The notes under the pieces: generated by a model | Database searches by the model: none | What the model was told of the DNA's origin: nothing | What the model saw: only the letters and a program-made list of their open reading frames with translations | Shown here: positions 22,843 through 35,388 of the stretch, piece by piece | How the letters are laid out: every line of letters starts with the position of its first letter | Position numbering within the stretch: the stretch's first letter is position 1 | Translations under genes and position numbers: made by a program | Source of the DNA: Malachius bipustulatus | Taxonomy: Eukaryota; Arthropoda; Insecta; Coleoptera; Melyridae | Length of the DNA: 64,000 nt | NCBI GenBank assembly: GCA_910589415.1 | Contig: OU342630.1 | Span: 63,856,186 to 63,920,185 of the forward strand | Reading direction: 5' to 3'

Positions 22843-24891
22843 CCCATAGAGGCTTTCTACCAAATTCTGCAAATTATTGTAAATAATGCATCATAATCAT
22901 ACTGGGCACAGATTTATTACATTCTTGAAGCGTGAGAAACTAAATGATGCATTAATATAAATAAATAGTGACGTAACTAGGATTCTGGATATTCAGATGT
23001 TCAAACGAATGATACTTTTATGCATCGTTAACTGTTATGTTGTATAGAATGTGTCTGCATGTCTCTATCAGAATTGAAGAACTTGATAGGTTTGAGTACT
23101 CGACTTGATGTGAAAAATAGTGTCAGAACTCTTTGATGTTTATTTGTAAAGAGAAGAAAATGTGATAAATATTTGCTCATAAACCTCTTGCGGCTTAATG
23201 TGATGGTTAATGGTGGAGACTTGATGCTATACACAGCTTAATATAAATAAACGGTTGATAATGGTATTCAAGTCATTGATTCTGAAATCCCCTCGTGTCA
23301 GTCGTGTCTTTATTCGTCGCATTACTTTAATGTGCATACCATTAATCTTATATTATTTGCAAAAATGTGGTGTCTATACCATATTAGACAAAATGGTCTA
23401 TTCTATTAGTCTTGTGTTCTCTAGGGTGGATTGTGGTGATGGTTAATTTGCGTTGCTTGAGCAGTGAACGCACACCTGGCGCATTCTCTGTTCAATAGAA
23501 TTTATATCGGAATCTATAAAAAAAAGCTAACGATTAGGTAACAGATCTGTAATCCGTACGGACAAGGGCGTGTCCGCGCCCGAGGTGTTTCCAATTCCGA
23601 ACCGTGCAGCGATCTGCTCATTTGAATCTCAAGGTCTCGGCGTATGTTTAGGCAGGCTGGTGCTGGTGCTGGATGATCATCATATTTATTTATGCAAAGT
23701 CATAGAGCGGTCATAGACGTGGAGTCCAGAAATTCCAGGTGATATTGTGGCTCTATCATTCAAATTACAAGTTCGGAGAAGTTGCGCGATGGCTCCGTTA
23801 CAGGACAGGAGTTTTCGTCGTTTCGGGCCAAAGTTTGATGAACTTGTTTTCGTTAATTTCGACAAAAATCGGACAGATAGAAACTCGATGCCCGGCATTC
23901 TCTCACTTGCTCCAACGTTATTTTTGCCTCTCATTGTGGTACCTTAAATTATTGATTCGTCGTTTGTGTTCTCAGAACGAGTTCTACCACTTGGTACAAG
24001 TACAAGTACAAGTACCATCACCATCGCCAAATCAAATTAGAATAATATGTATTGAAAACAATCTCAAATTTACATACCTACATACTTACCTACATAAGTC
24101 TTGAAACCAGATAAGAGTAAGGCAAGCCGTAAAGATAATAGAAGCAAGTAAACAGTGTGTATGTATGTATAATAAAAAGTCAGTCGTTTCATTGGTGATT
24201 TGTGAAACGACAAACCACTTTTGGATTGTTTGTATGCAATGCAATATGCTAATGTGACACAGACTGATTTAGCTTTGTGTGTCATAAGTTTTTGTGACGC
24301 TGTTTTACGGCTCAAAAACCTATAAAATATTAAGTATGTGATGAGACGAGCTCTTTCCATATTAAACAAGATCTAATTATTGGTTTCTATTCACTGAATA
24401 TTTATGAAAATAATTTCCAAATGACGTGCATATATGAGGTGCATATGGTTTTTGCTAATGGTTAATTAAGACTCAATTAGTTATCACCAATTTTCTTATG
24501 AAATTGGCCGTCGGTCTTCAGCAAGTACATATCTATAGTTTTAAAAGTAGCAAACTTCAATATTAAGTTTTCTAAGAGTTTTCTAAGTGTTTTCTAAGTT
24601 TACAGCTTTTTGGGGAAAGTTCCAAAATAAAAAAAACTTGTCAAATAAACTTTTATATGAGTATCCTTCTCCTTAAAATATATTTAAAGAATATACTTTG
24701 GATAAGATATAACATACATTTTGGTTTAGGTTCCTGTTTTGCCAACACTGGCGCTTCCTACCAAAAGTTTACATTCGATTTGAGGAGAGCGTTTCCTAAA
24801 CCCGAATGCTCCACACGACTGCATTCCAGACTCCAACAGGATCAGCCAGAATTTAAGCGAATGGAAAAAGCAATATATTCCAAAACCTCTG
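22843..24891. other. Intron 1 segment, nothing recognised
   Basis: No coding region or element supported. Short tandem repeats are present: GGTGCTGGTGCTGG at about 23658 and an ACAAGT repeat at about 23997-24012. Confidence 0.5.
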
Positions 24892-25269
24892 TTTGGCCCG
24901 GAAAAAGTCGGACTGGGCGGTAAAACGTTATAATCGATTGTCCAACGTAGGACCACGTTGTAGCAACCAATTATTTTCGTTTTACCACCTTTAGTTTTTT
25001 TTTAAGGTCTTCGGACAAATTTCACAAGCCCGAAAAAACCGCGAACCGGGTGGTAGAACATACCAATCGATTGCCCGTCGTTAGACAATGTTTTACCACC
25101 AATTCATTTTGCTTTACCACCTTTAGAAAAAAAGTTATGGAATAAACAATTTTTACCATAGCCTCTGATGGTAATTCGGGCCACGTTTACGTGGATGGTA
25201 AAACCAAAACGATGCCTGTATGGTGGTTAAAAACGTTGTACAACTATGTACCGACTCGACAAAATATTT

Positions 25270-26400
25270 TACCACCCCTTAGTTTTGATTTACCACCCTC
25301 GGAACCCCCCCCCCCCCGCCTTTATGTGATTTATGAAATTCGGGCCAACTTCACTGGTAGGTTTTTGTGCGTAAACACCAGAAGGGTTTTTTCAAGACGA
25401 TTAAAAACGTTTTACCATTTTGTACCAAACCAAGAAAAGTTTTTACCACCCCTTAGTTCTCATCTACCACCCCCAGAATCGTCGCCCCGGGCCGTTATGT
25501 GCTTTATAAAATTCGGGCCAACTTCACAAGTGCGTAAACACTGGAAGGGTTTTTTTTTCCAGGTGATTGAAAACGTTTTACCATTTTGTACCAACCCGAT
25601 AAAAGGTTTTACCACCCCTTAGTGTTGGTTTACCACCCCCAGAATCACTGCCTTGGGTCATTATGTGCTTTATGAAATTCGTGCTAACTTCACAAGTGCG
25701 TAAACACTGGAAGGGTTTTTTTCCCAGGTGATTGAAAACGTTTTACCATTTTGTACCAACCCGATAAAAGGTTTTACCACCCCTTAGTTTTCATTGACCA
25801 CCACCAGAATCATCGCCCCGGGCCGTTATGTGTTTTATGAAATTCGGGCCAACTTCACAAGTAGTACAAAAAGGGGAAAGTTAGTTCCAGGTGATGGAAA
25901 ACGTTTTTACCACCCCTTATTTTGTATTTGCCATCCCCAGAATCATAGCCACCCGGCCTTAATTTGCTTTCGGAAATTTGGGGCAACTTCACAACTGCGT
26001 AAAAACCGGAAAGGTTTTTTTCCAGGTGATTGAAAACGTTTTACCATTTTGTACTAACCCGAGAAAAGGTTTTAACACCCCTTAGTTTTCATTCACCACG
26101 CCCAGTATCATCGTCTCCGGCCTTAATGTGCTTTATAAAATTCGGGACAAATTCACAAGTGCGTACAAAAAGGGGAAAGTTAGTTCCAGATGATGGAAAA
26201 CGTTTTACCACTTTGAAACAACTGAGAAAAGGTTTTATCACCCCTTAGTGCTGGTTTACCACCCCCAGAATCACCGCATCGTGTCATTATGTGCTTTATG
26301 AAATTCGAGCCATCTTCACAAGTGCGTAAAAATGGGAAAGTTATGTCCAGGTGATGGAAAACGTTTGACCACTTTGTAACAACCCACGTAAAGGCCGGGA
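25270..26400. repeat. Tandem repeat, about 166-bp unit, seven units
   Basis: The motif TTTTACCACCCCTTAG recurs at about 25270, 25440, 25607, 25773, 25905, 26070 and 26235. Spacing is 165-168 bp, except one short unit of about 132 bp. Each unit carries GTGCTTTATGAAATTCGGGC and ACTTCACAAGTGCGTAAA. After 26400 the same sequence continues in inverted orientation. It lies in the middle of the foldback element at 24892-29222. Confidence 0.8.
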
Positions 26401-26787
26401 GAGGTGAGTATGGGAGTGGTAAATGAGAACTAAGAGGTGGTAAAACCTTTTCTTGGTTTGTTCTAAAGTGGTAAAAAGTTTCCATCACCTGGTCCTGGTA
26501 CTAACTTTTCGATTTTTACCCAGTTGTGAAGTTGTCCCCAATTTTATAAACCACATAAAGGGCGGGGGCGGTGATTCTCTACGTGGTAAAGTATTTTATC
26601 GGGTTGTTACAAAGCTATACCATATAGTAATGACCATATAGTAATCGTTTTGGTTTTACCATCCTTAAACTTGGCCAGAAAGTTACCACATAGGTATCGG
26701 CTATGGTAAAAATTCTTGATTCCATAACTTTTTTCCAAAGGTGGTAAAACAAAATGAGTTGATGCAAAACATGCTCTAACGACCCTA

Positions 26788-29026
26788 GTAGAAAGAAATA
26801 TTGGCTAGAAATTGGCTAAATATTGGTACTATATTGATCGGTTGGGCCAATATTACCAATCCCTATACTATATTGGCGCAATATAGAAAGTGAAATTGGA
26901 TGCCAATATTGGCATCTAAATATTGGTGCTATATGAGTTCTCTAGATATGTAACGTATATTGGCAAATCAATCTTGCCCCAATATTGATTTTGCAACATC
27001 TAAACTCGCTATTATTGGTGTAATATTGGACCAATATTACCTATTTTTGAATTCTATTTAATAATCGTAATTTCTTAACGATTATTACTTTTGCTTATAG
27101 GTATGTATACCTATATATGTGGGCCAGATATAATCTTTAAATTTTTTTCAACAAAAATTTTACTTGAAGGCATTTTTGCTATTAAATAATGACATTAAAA
27201 AATAGACGAAGTTTATTTTTATTAATATAGGTAGGTATCATAGTCAAAAATTGAAACTTGGAAACTTTAAAATGCGTGTCCTACTATTTTTGTCGTCTTC
27301 AACATTTTTAGTTCATAATTTCAGAGTTCAAACATGTCAAATTCCATACCTACAAGCAGTACCTGTGGTATAACCACATGCGCCCTTCACGTGAAGAAAC
27401 AGAGATATAAAATTTGTCTATTTGTAAAAGAAGGGATAAACTATCCACTTTCCCGTCACTTGCTCTATTTTACCAGTCGATCAGGCATCTTCCTTCATCT
27501 TCCTTTGTTATACCATACCACGTTCCATCATCTTATTTATTTCTTCTTTGTTCTTTGCCGTTGCATGTTGCATCCGTTTCTCTTCTCTTTCCCTTACATA
27601 TTTCAGTCTCAGTTCAGTCATGAGTCAATCAGTTACGAGTGTGTTACGACAGACTTCTTAATTGTGTTACTGTGATACTGTGTTATAATAGGTATTATTG
27701 TTAACTACTAAACAGCAGATTCTAATAAGAATCCAGTGCCAATTGGAAATACCTAAGTAAGTATTTATTTTAATTATTCTATTATTAATAATGGTCGAGT
27801 TACGTATGAGTTCATGGGTTTGGTTGTGGGTTCATGATGAGTTCTATGCATTTCTACATTTTTTTATATAAAGTCGTAGGTAACTTAAGAGATTGCAAAA
27901 ATGTTTATTACAGTTTATATTAGAAAAAGTTGCTACATAAAAACCATGCCCCTGGACTATTTTTTTAAACGCATCAGGCAGTGCAGCGTGCAGCATGTTG
28001 TCACCTTGCCACATTGCAGCACGTCCCTTGTTAACTGATAACCAAACATGTCGGTGCTAACTTTATACTTACGCTCAAAATTATTGATAAATGAATGTTT
28101 TCTTTTTTCAAGCTGTTGGTCCTATCCCTTGTTATATTTTCTGAAGCGTTGAGGACACTTTTTAACATCTTATTTAACTTCAAGTTTTATATTTTAATCT
28201 ATCATTTTATAATAAATTGTAGATGTTTATAATAAATATTAAATTTATCAAATAATTTTATAAAAAATTATACAGTGCCCGCCAAAAAGTTCGAACCATA
28301 AGGAAAAACGTATCATAAGTAGGCATTTTTTTTATATGAATATTATGTCCTGAATTAATGCATGTGATATTCTTTCAGAAGAATTTAGTTTCAAGATGCA
28401 ACCGAGGCGAACATTTCAAAGTCAGTGGAAGTTTGCTTGGCTTGGCTACTGGTGGCGATCGAGAAGGTGGACGGAGAGAAAGAGTGTTAAAGAGGGCCCA
28501 CCCTGAAAAAAATGTCTAGTTTTTGTAAATAGTGTCTACATTTTGGAATAATTTTTTTTCAATAATTACAATGTACTTATTATAACTTAGGTATGCTAAA
28601 TTTATTAACGATTAAAGCATCATTTTATACGCAGAATTATTATGTTTTTATTAGTCTATAATGTTGATTCTCTGGGGGGGGGGGATCTTATCCAAAATTG
28701 GCAATAAAATATCTATCCAATATTAAAGTCCTATAATTATCCAATATTGGCAATACAATATGTGTCCAATATTAAAGTCCTATAGTTATCCAATATTGAC
28801 AGTACAATATGTATCCAATATTAAAAATCCTATAATTATCCAATATTGGCAGTACAATATGTATCCAATATTGGTTTGAAAAATTGGCCCAATATTGCAA
28901 AACAATATTGGCTAATTATTGTAAAATGTTAACACTTCGATATTGGCCCAATATAGGTAATCAATATTTAACCAATATCGACCAATATTCAGCCAATATA
29001 GCACCAATATATTTTTTCCACTGGGG
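26788..29026. mobile_element. ATTGG-rich foldback element nested in the larger foldback
   Basis: The left end CTAGTAGAAAGAAATATTGG and the right end (reverse-complemented CCAGTGGAAAAAATATATTGG) are similar, and both arms are built from repeats of AATATTGG/CCAATATT. The host foldback sequence reads CTCTAACGACC before it and GGGCAATCG after it; joined, they match the inverse of the intact left arm at about 25070. The central 1.6 kb (27060-28690) has no recognisable gene. Confidence 0.6.
28690..28880. repeat. Tandem repeat, 49-bp unit, about four units
   Basis: Copies of ATCCAATATTAAAGTCCTAT start at about 28715, 28765 and 28814, and a partial one at 28864, giving a 49-50 bp period. It forms the right arm of the ATTGG foldback and lies next to a G run at 28674. 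Confidence 0.75.
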
Positions 29027-29222
29027 GAAGGGCAATCGAATGGTACCTTTTACCAACTTTTTTTTTCGGACTTGTGAAGTTGGCACAAAAATTAAAAAAA
29101 AATCATAAAAAAAACTAAAGGTGGTAAAACCAAAATAATTGGTGGTAAAACGTGGTTCTACGTTGCATGGACAATAGATTATGACGTTTTACCACCCAGC
29201 TCGACTTTTTTTCTGGCCAACT

Positions 29223-32082
29223 TTTTTTTTTCTATTAGTTATTGAGTGTGACAACAAATTGAAATTACCAAAAACTAAAAATATTATAATTTGTCGAACA
29301 TTTTTCATTCTTATGTTATAAAACTTTTGAAGGACTTCCGATTTTTGTTAAAAATTTTCCAAATTACGTGGGTTGAACAGGGTGTCTCTTTAGAGTCTGC
29401 AAACCCTCGTTCTTGTCGTGAACCGATTTCTGGTCGCCGTTTTCAATCTAGGGAACTGAAATTTTTGCAAGAGTCTCGAGTCAGATCCCTGACAGGAATA
29501 GTCTGGTATTGCATTTGAGCAATATCGGTCAGTCGTTTCAAAATGGCGGTGATTTGAATTTTCGTCGAAATTTGTATTATTTCAACATCCATATAATATG
29601 CAAAATTGTAGAAAATTTTTGAAGCCAATTTAACACGACATGTGAAGAACGTTTTCCGAAATATGCACTAGTGTACAAAAAAATCAATTTTATTATTAAT
29701 TTTCCAGTGGCGTAGCCTAAAAGGAGGTTAAAATTGATAAATTTCTATATTGAGAGAACTTTTATTTTATTTTGAGCTCTATTTTTATAAAAAAAACAAA
29801 CTGTTTCTGAGAGTTACTGCAAAAAAAAATAATTTCGCGAAGAGGCTAGAAATAATTTCTATTTATATAAAGCTATTCATCATTTATTTTTCCAACCATT
29901 AAATTGTCGTCAAAAAAGTTTCGGAAGTTTTCTAAAAATACATTAATCATCAGTCCTTACGTACCTCATTATCGATGACGAAATCTAAAATATTCTTCCT
30001 AAGCCGCAAGGTGGGGCCTCATGTCGTTAAATCAGATACCAGGGCAGTGTGCATTATGTTCTTGTCCTATAATAATTGCACTTTAATGTTCTTCAAGACT
30101 TAAAGCGCCTTTTTTTGTATGATTTGTAAAGTTTTGTATGATTTTTTTTTGTTTCTATTCTTGAAAACAAGAAGCAAATAAATCCAGTTTGTTAAAAAAA
30201 TTAAATCCTCTAATGAGCTATAATATTCCATCGGAGCTGAGAGAATGTATTGGAGTTTGCTTTGCACTTCTTTGCGTCAAATTTTTTTTGTTACCTCAAA
30301 CCTCAATAATGATTGTTCGGTTTCTATGGCGTTTCTATGTACCTACGTCCATCAGCGCTCATCACTCATTACTCATTACTGTTGTTTTTTTTTTCATATT
30401 ACAGACTTCTATACTGTAACAATTTTCTTAGCGGGTTGAAATATTTAGGGTAGTTTTCTGTTACGCTGTCATCTAGCTACCTATACACTTGATTTTCCAA
30501 AGTCAAAAAAACTAATATAAACGTGATGACAGCCAAGCCTTTCAATTCGAGTCCCAATTATCACAAAATGGTCAGGGCAAGCACGAAATGGAAGGAGAGT
30601 AAAAAAAGACATACCGGACCTCAGATAATAACATTTACCTACCTTTAAAAACCTGCGGGGCTGTGCAGTGTAATAACCGAGGCAAGATCATCACATCACA
30701 GAAATTCCATCATCCGTTTCTGTCTGTCGTACATACGGCAAGGTGGAACCCCAGACCCACTTGTTTACATGGAATGTTAATTGCCGCAGGAGATAGAGAC
30801 TTGGTTCGTCCTTTCGGTAGTTTTTATGCAGGTGATCGCGGCAGTGTTGCCGGCTATTGCATCGTTGACAGTCTTCTGTTTCGTCAGAAATATTTCGGAG
30901 TTTAATTTGTATACTTACTACTTACCTAAATAAACTACCTAAAAGATATCGAATGTTTGTTGATATTTTTGTTCATATAGGTGGGAAAGAAAATAATGTA
31001 GGTGCCCGAGAATGTTAATTTACTTGCTACCAAGTGAAACGGGAAACCAAGTCCCTACATACATCACTCATCAAGTAACTCTTTTGTAATATTGGCTTTA
31101 AAAGTAGCAGACGAAGAATTCAATCATCCCGGTGTCCGTTCAATCTTCAGGTTTTCAACATTGTAGTGTAGGCTTATGTTGCAAATTATGCAGATTTTTC
31201 CTTCAGATAAAAGTTCACAGCATCAGATATGGTGACCTAGTTAGTTGGCAATTTCATGAAACCTCTTTTATATCCTGCTGCTTTCGACGATTTTCTTAAA
31301 ATAGGTATGCTAATGCCGCACCAAATTTGTAAATATTTTAAGCAAAAGAGTTGGTGCTCCATCCTGTCAGTCCAACTGACTGATTTTTCATTTTGTGGGG
31401 TCTAATCTTTTTTCTTTCGGTACCTTATTGAGTCAAAACGATTTTACGTGAAACATTGTTTTGGGGCCAGTTTGACGAACAGATGCTCTCGGTTTTGCCT
31501 AACTCTCAATAATAGAAAACGTTTTTCTGCATCTTTTACGTAATAGGATCGCCTAAGATCTAGATGACAGTTCAACATGTCCTGAATAAACCTCTACTTA
31601 TGTCAATTCTGTATGTTTTCTTGTTCTGTTTTTTTTTCGCTGAAATCTGCTTGGGAAGCTTTCTTTCGTATGATTAAGTGATGTTGTGGGATCAGGTTAA
31701 CAACCTCAATCGAGTACCTAGGTCATTAAAAGGACCCAAGCCTTTTTCGCCATTTATTTACCAAACCCTTTTGGCCATTTCCCAACATGGTATATGATAA
31801 AAAATATATTAATCTCATGACTGCTCTTTCACTTCCATCGATACAGAACCGCAGCGGGTTCGCCGAACTCCAGAATCTCTCTAAATCGTCGGAGGATAAC
31901 TAAGAAACTCCTTGGGTATATCCTAAATAAAATGTCCCCTGAATGTGGGTATGGAGTATAAAGTACTAGCAAGGAGTTTTCTAGCACAAGCACAACAACC
32001 AGTGGATTTTGTTGTTATAATAGATAGATATGGTACAACTTTTTTTCCTTTTCTGAAAAATTTGAAAATACGAATTATACAA
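29223..32082. other. Intron 1 segment, nothing recognised
   Basis: AT-rich sequence. Several short open frames exist but none resembles a known family. No RNA gene or clear repeat boundary was found. Confidence 0.5.
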
Positions 32083-32977
32083 ATTATGTTCCGGAATAAA
32101 GGGGACGGTGAATATTTACTAATTTAAGACAAAAAAGTTTTATTATGAACCCATTCTCTAATAAAATAACGAAGTTACAGGATGTTCAATGTTAAAAAAT
32201 AAAAACATTTTTTGTGTAACTCTAAAACGGCAGATTTTTTTATAAAATTTGTTGTGTCGTTTTTCTATTATTTTACCCCCCCCCCCCCTATTTTTACGCC
32301 ATGTACTGGATACATTTTGGTTTTGACATACTTTTCCAAAAGCTAGACATTTCTGGTACAAAAAAGACGTAAGGTTTGGAAGATAAATTCTCAACAGTTT
32401 TTGGGATGTGTGGAAATCCTCCCAAAGTTGAACTCATAGCGCAAAGAAACGTTGTCCCAATTTTTTGCGGTCGGAGGGGGGGGGGGCTGGGGAAGATGAA
32501 GCACCACGGCAAATCTGTTTGTTTCCCATAAGTTGAAAAAATTAACGAAAGACGTCGATAACGTTTTGGCCCTCTCGAATATCTTAATTGTACATTATCT
32601 CAAAAACTGTTGAGAATTTAAAGACAAACCTTATGCACTTTTTATAACAGGAATTTCTAGTTTTGGGAAAAGTACGTACCTATGTCAAAACCAAAATTTA
32701 TCCAGTGCATCCCTGCGTTCAAATTACAAGCATACATGTAATTATTTCTGTAATATTAATAGAAAAACGATACACAAAATTTCATAAAAGAATATTAAGC
32801 CGTTTTGGATTTGTAATTACGTATAAAAAAATGTAATTTTTTTGAACATTGAACACCTTGTAATTCTGTTAAAAAAAAACATTTTAGAGAATGGGTTGGT
32901 TCATCAACACTTTTTGTCTTGAAATTTAATAAATATTGACCGCCGAATTTTGTCCCCTTTATTCTGGGACACCTGTA
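32083..32977. mobile_element. Palindromic foldback element with CAGGTGTCCCAGAATAAAG end
   Basis: The left arm (AATAAAGGGGACGGTGAATA at 32095 onwards, ACCCATTCTCTAATAAAATA, GGATGTTCAATGTTAAAAAA) pairs with the reverse complement of the right arm ending at CACCTGTA (32977). The right end reads, in reverse, TACAGGTGTCCCAGAATAAA, related to the CAGGGTG ends seen elsewhere. The left tip has decayed. The interior holds a C run (32274-32290) and a G run (32475-32486). Confidence 0.7.
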
Positions 32978-33644
32978 TACGTATATTTTTCATCGATGTT
33001 AGGTCAAGCCCAATATATTGATAGCAAAGTTGACTTCACAGCGGAATTCTTTTTTATATGACGTGCAGTTATTTTGAAATGAAATTTCTAATTAACTCGT
33101 GAAGCTCACCTAATGAAACTTTTCTTGGTGCTAGGAATTAATTATCGTGGACAGAGTAAGAGAATTTCATTGATTTTTTTCTTCAGGTCGCTTCCCTAAT
33201 AACAATAAGAGTGTTCTTATTAGATTGAAATTTCTGAAAATTAGGTTACAGTGAGTTTTTTTTTTTTATTTGATGCATTTGGTCATTTGTTTGCTGTTGG
33301 CTTTTATTAAAGTGTTAAGTTTTATTTTTTTTTAATTATCATGTGACCCACTATCTTTGGGATGTGTTGGAGTAAAATGTTTCCCGAAATGAATGGAGTT
33401 TCAATTTCAAATTATTAACGCGTTCTTCTTCGTTTATGTCGTTTAAAGGAAGTTCAGTTGTTCAATCTGCCCAGCAAAATATAGGAAAAAGTGTTGAAAA
33501 ACTATAAAACAACAAGATTTATTCTCATTAATAATTGTCGCCCTCCAAAATAAAGATTGGTAATGGTAAAGCACAAATGGTTTACTGCGGAGAAGATCGA
33601 AATGATATAAATTAATTTTGTGTAGGTAAAGATAAGTCAACTAG
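32978..33644. other. Intron 1 segment, nothing recognised
   Basis: AT-rich, without coding potential or supported repeats. Confidence 0.5.
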
Positions 33645-33657
33645 TCAAAGCCAACTA

Positions 33658-34724
33658 TAGATTATTTTTCGGAACCCTATTGTGTGTCATCGGGAGTTCC
33701 TCAGGGGTCCCATTTGGGCCCCCTGTTGTTTCTACTTTTTATAAACGATATCGTCAATGTTATACACCATTCAAAAGTTTTACTTTATGCAGATGATATG
33801 AAGATTTTTATTCAGGTGAAATCTTCCAGTGATTCTGACAAACTGCAATCGGACCTCGACAGAATATTTCGTTGGTGTCAAAGGAACTGTTTGGACCTGA
33901 ACGTCAATAAATGTAACTCTATGCGGTTTTCTAGGAGACTCGATAGTGTAAATGTTACTTACTTCATTGACAACGTAGCACTAAAGACGTTGGATCTTGT
34001 GACTGATTTGGGAGTCGTAATGGATTCGCGATTAAATTTTAATGCTCATATAAACATGGTTATCTCTAAGTCGAGTAAAATGCTAGGGTTCATAAAGAGG
34101 ACCACAAAAAAATTTTCCAATGGAAGAGCATTGATAGCTCTTTATAACTCTCTTGTAAGGAGTGTTATTGATTACTGTTGTGTCGTATGGTTTCCATATT
34201 TTCACAGTCATGTTCAGAGACTTGAGAATGTTCAAAGAAAATTTGTGAAGTACTTGTGCCACAGATTGAATGTGAGATTTCTGAGTGATTTTTATGATCA
34301 CCAGCTAGTTTATTTTGGACTTCAGTCAATATCGTTGAGATATGTATATTTTAGTATTTGCTTTTCACACAAAATCTTGAGGGGTGAGACAAGATGTGCG
34401 GAACTTTTAAGTTTATTTCAGTTGCATGTTCCTTCCCGTTCGGTTCGCAATCAAACAATATTGCATGTGAATCAACACAAAACATGTTATGGTGTTAACT
34501 CCCCGGTTGACAGGTGCTGTCGAAATGTAAACACTTACAGAGAACATATAGATTTATCCTTTAGTGTTGATAAACTAAAGAAAAATATTGGGAAAAATAT
34601 TTTGTAATTGTTCTTTTATCTGTATTATTGTCTATGATATTGTCTGTATAGTATTATCTGGTGTAATCATTTGTGAAAGTGCTAAATGGCGTTAATAAAG
34701 ATGATTATGATTATGATTATGATT
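33658..34724 (+). mobile_element. 5'-truncated Jockey/CR1-type LINE
   Basis: It starts within reverse transcriptase motif 4 and has one long intact frame followed by a 117-bp 3' UTR. It ends in a GATTAT-type tandem tail (about 34700-34724). No poly(A). The copy sits in the arm of a palindromic element; a short TAGAT sequence at both ends may be the target duplication. The intact frame suggests that it is recent. Confidence 0.8.
33684..34607 (+). pseudogene. Reverse transcriptase C-terminal part of the LINE
   Basis: The open frame runs in from about 33657 and has no proper start, because the copy is truncated. Visible motifs: SSGVPQGSHLGPLLFLLFIN (RT motif 4), VLLYADDMKIF with the catalytic YADD, LDLNVNKCNSMRFSR, VTDLGVVMDSRLNFNAHI, and the thumb segment SLVRSVIDYCCVVWFPY followed by RLENVQRKFVKYL. 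These are typical of non-LTR elements of the Jockey/CR1 group. No endonuclease or first ORF is present, so it cannot move by itself. Confidence 0.85.
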
Positions 34725-35388
34725 AGATCCCAGAGTATTCATAGTCAACTTTTGTTTTTCTTATGGCCGCCATATTAGATTTTCATGTCATTCTGTACTA
34801 AAAAAATCAAAGAAACAAAAAATCTATCGCAAAAAAAATCAAAATTTTATTCTTCTTAAAAAAAAAATCTTTCAACGAATGACGTCGTTTGACGTTGGAA
34901 TATGACATTGCTTGTCTTTTGTTTATTTCTGATATTCGCGAGGATATTCGGTTAAAGGGAGGTAATTTTTTTCCCGAAAAAAGGAATAAAATTTTGAAGA
35001 ATTTTTTTGTGATAGATTTTTGGTTTCCTTCATTTTTTAATACCGAATGTCGTAAAAATTCAAAATGACGGCCATAAGAAAAACAAAAGTTGGCCATGAA
35101 AACTCTGGGATCTAGTTGGCTTTGAAATTTTTTGAAATGTCAAATGGATAACTTTCGACGTCTTATGTAAACCTACAAAACATACTTACTTCATTTATTT
35201 TCAATAATAAAAAAGATATGGTTAAGATAAGAAAACTCAATTTTTAAGTTTTTTCAGTACATTTCAGTAATGGCTGAACTTTTCAAAATTTTATTTTCGG
35301 ATTCTTAATAAGCATGAAATTGACCAACTTTTCCTCCATTTAACCGACCTCATATCTCTCACGGCTTCCCTGTACATAACACCCTGTA

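Larger units (their letters stand above)
24892..29222. mobile_element. Large foldback element with internal tandem repeats, split by a second foldback
   Basis: The left end (TTTGGCCCGGAAAAAGTCGG, then GGGCGGTAAAACGT) matches the reverse complement of the right end (TTGGCCAGAAAAAAAGTCGA, then GGGTGGTAAAACGT). The pairing continues inward through CCACGTTTTACCACC-type sequence. The inner right arm is found earlier, at about 26400-26787, as the inverse of 25070-25450. The right arm is thus cut by a 2.2-kb insertion (26788-29026). Without it the element is about 2.1 kb. Short open frames here arise from the repeats and are not genes. Confidence 0.75.
33645..35124. mobile_element. Palindromic element whose left arm is split by a LINE
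   Basis: The arms 34725-34900 and 34950-35124 are inverse copies (GATCCCAGAGTATTCATAGT and, in reverse, GATCCCAGAGTTTTCATGGC). The outermost 13 bases of the right arm, in reverse TCAAAGCCAACTA, are not next to the left arm but lie 1.07 kb upstream at 33645-33657. A LINE copy occupies the gap. The original element was therefore about 410 bp. Confidence 0.75.

Noticed and set aside
25191..26248. Open frames of 143, 79 and 72 codons with PLSFDLPP-like repeats
   Set aside because: They are produced by the 166-bp tandem repeat; the same peptide pieces recur in other frames and on the other strand.
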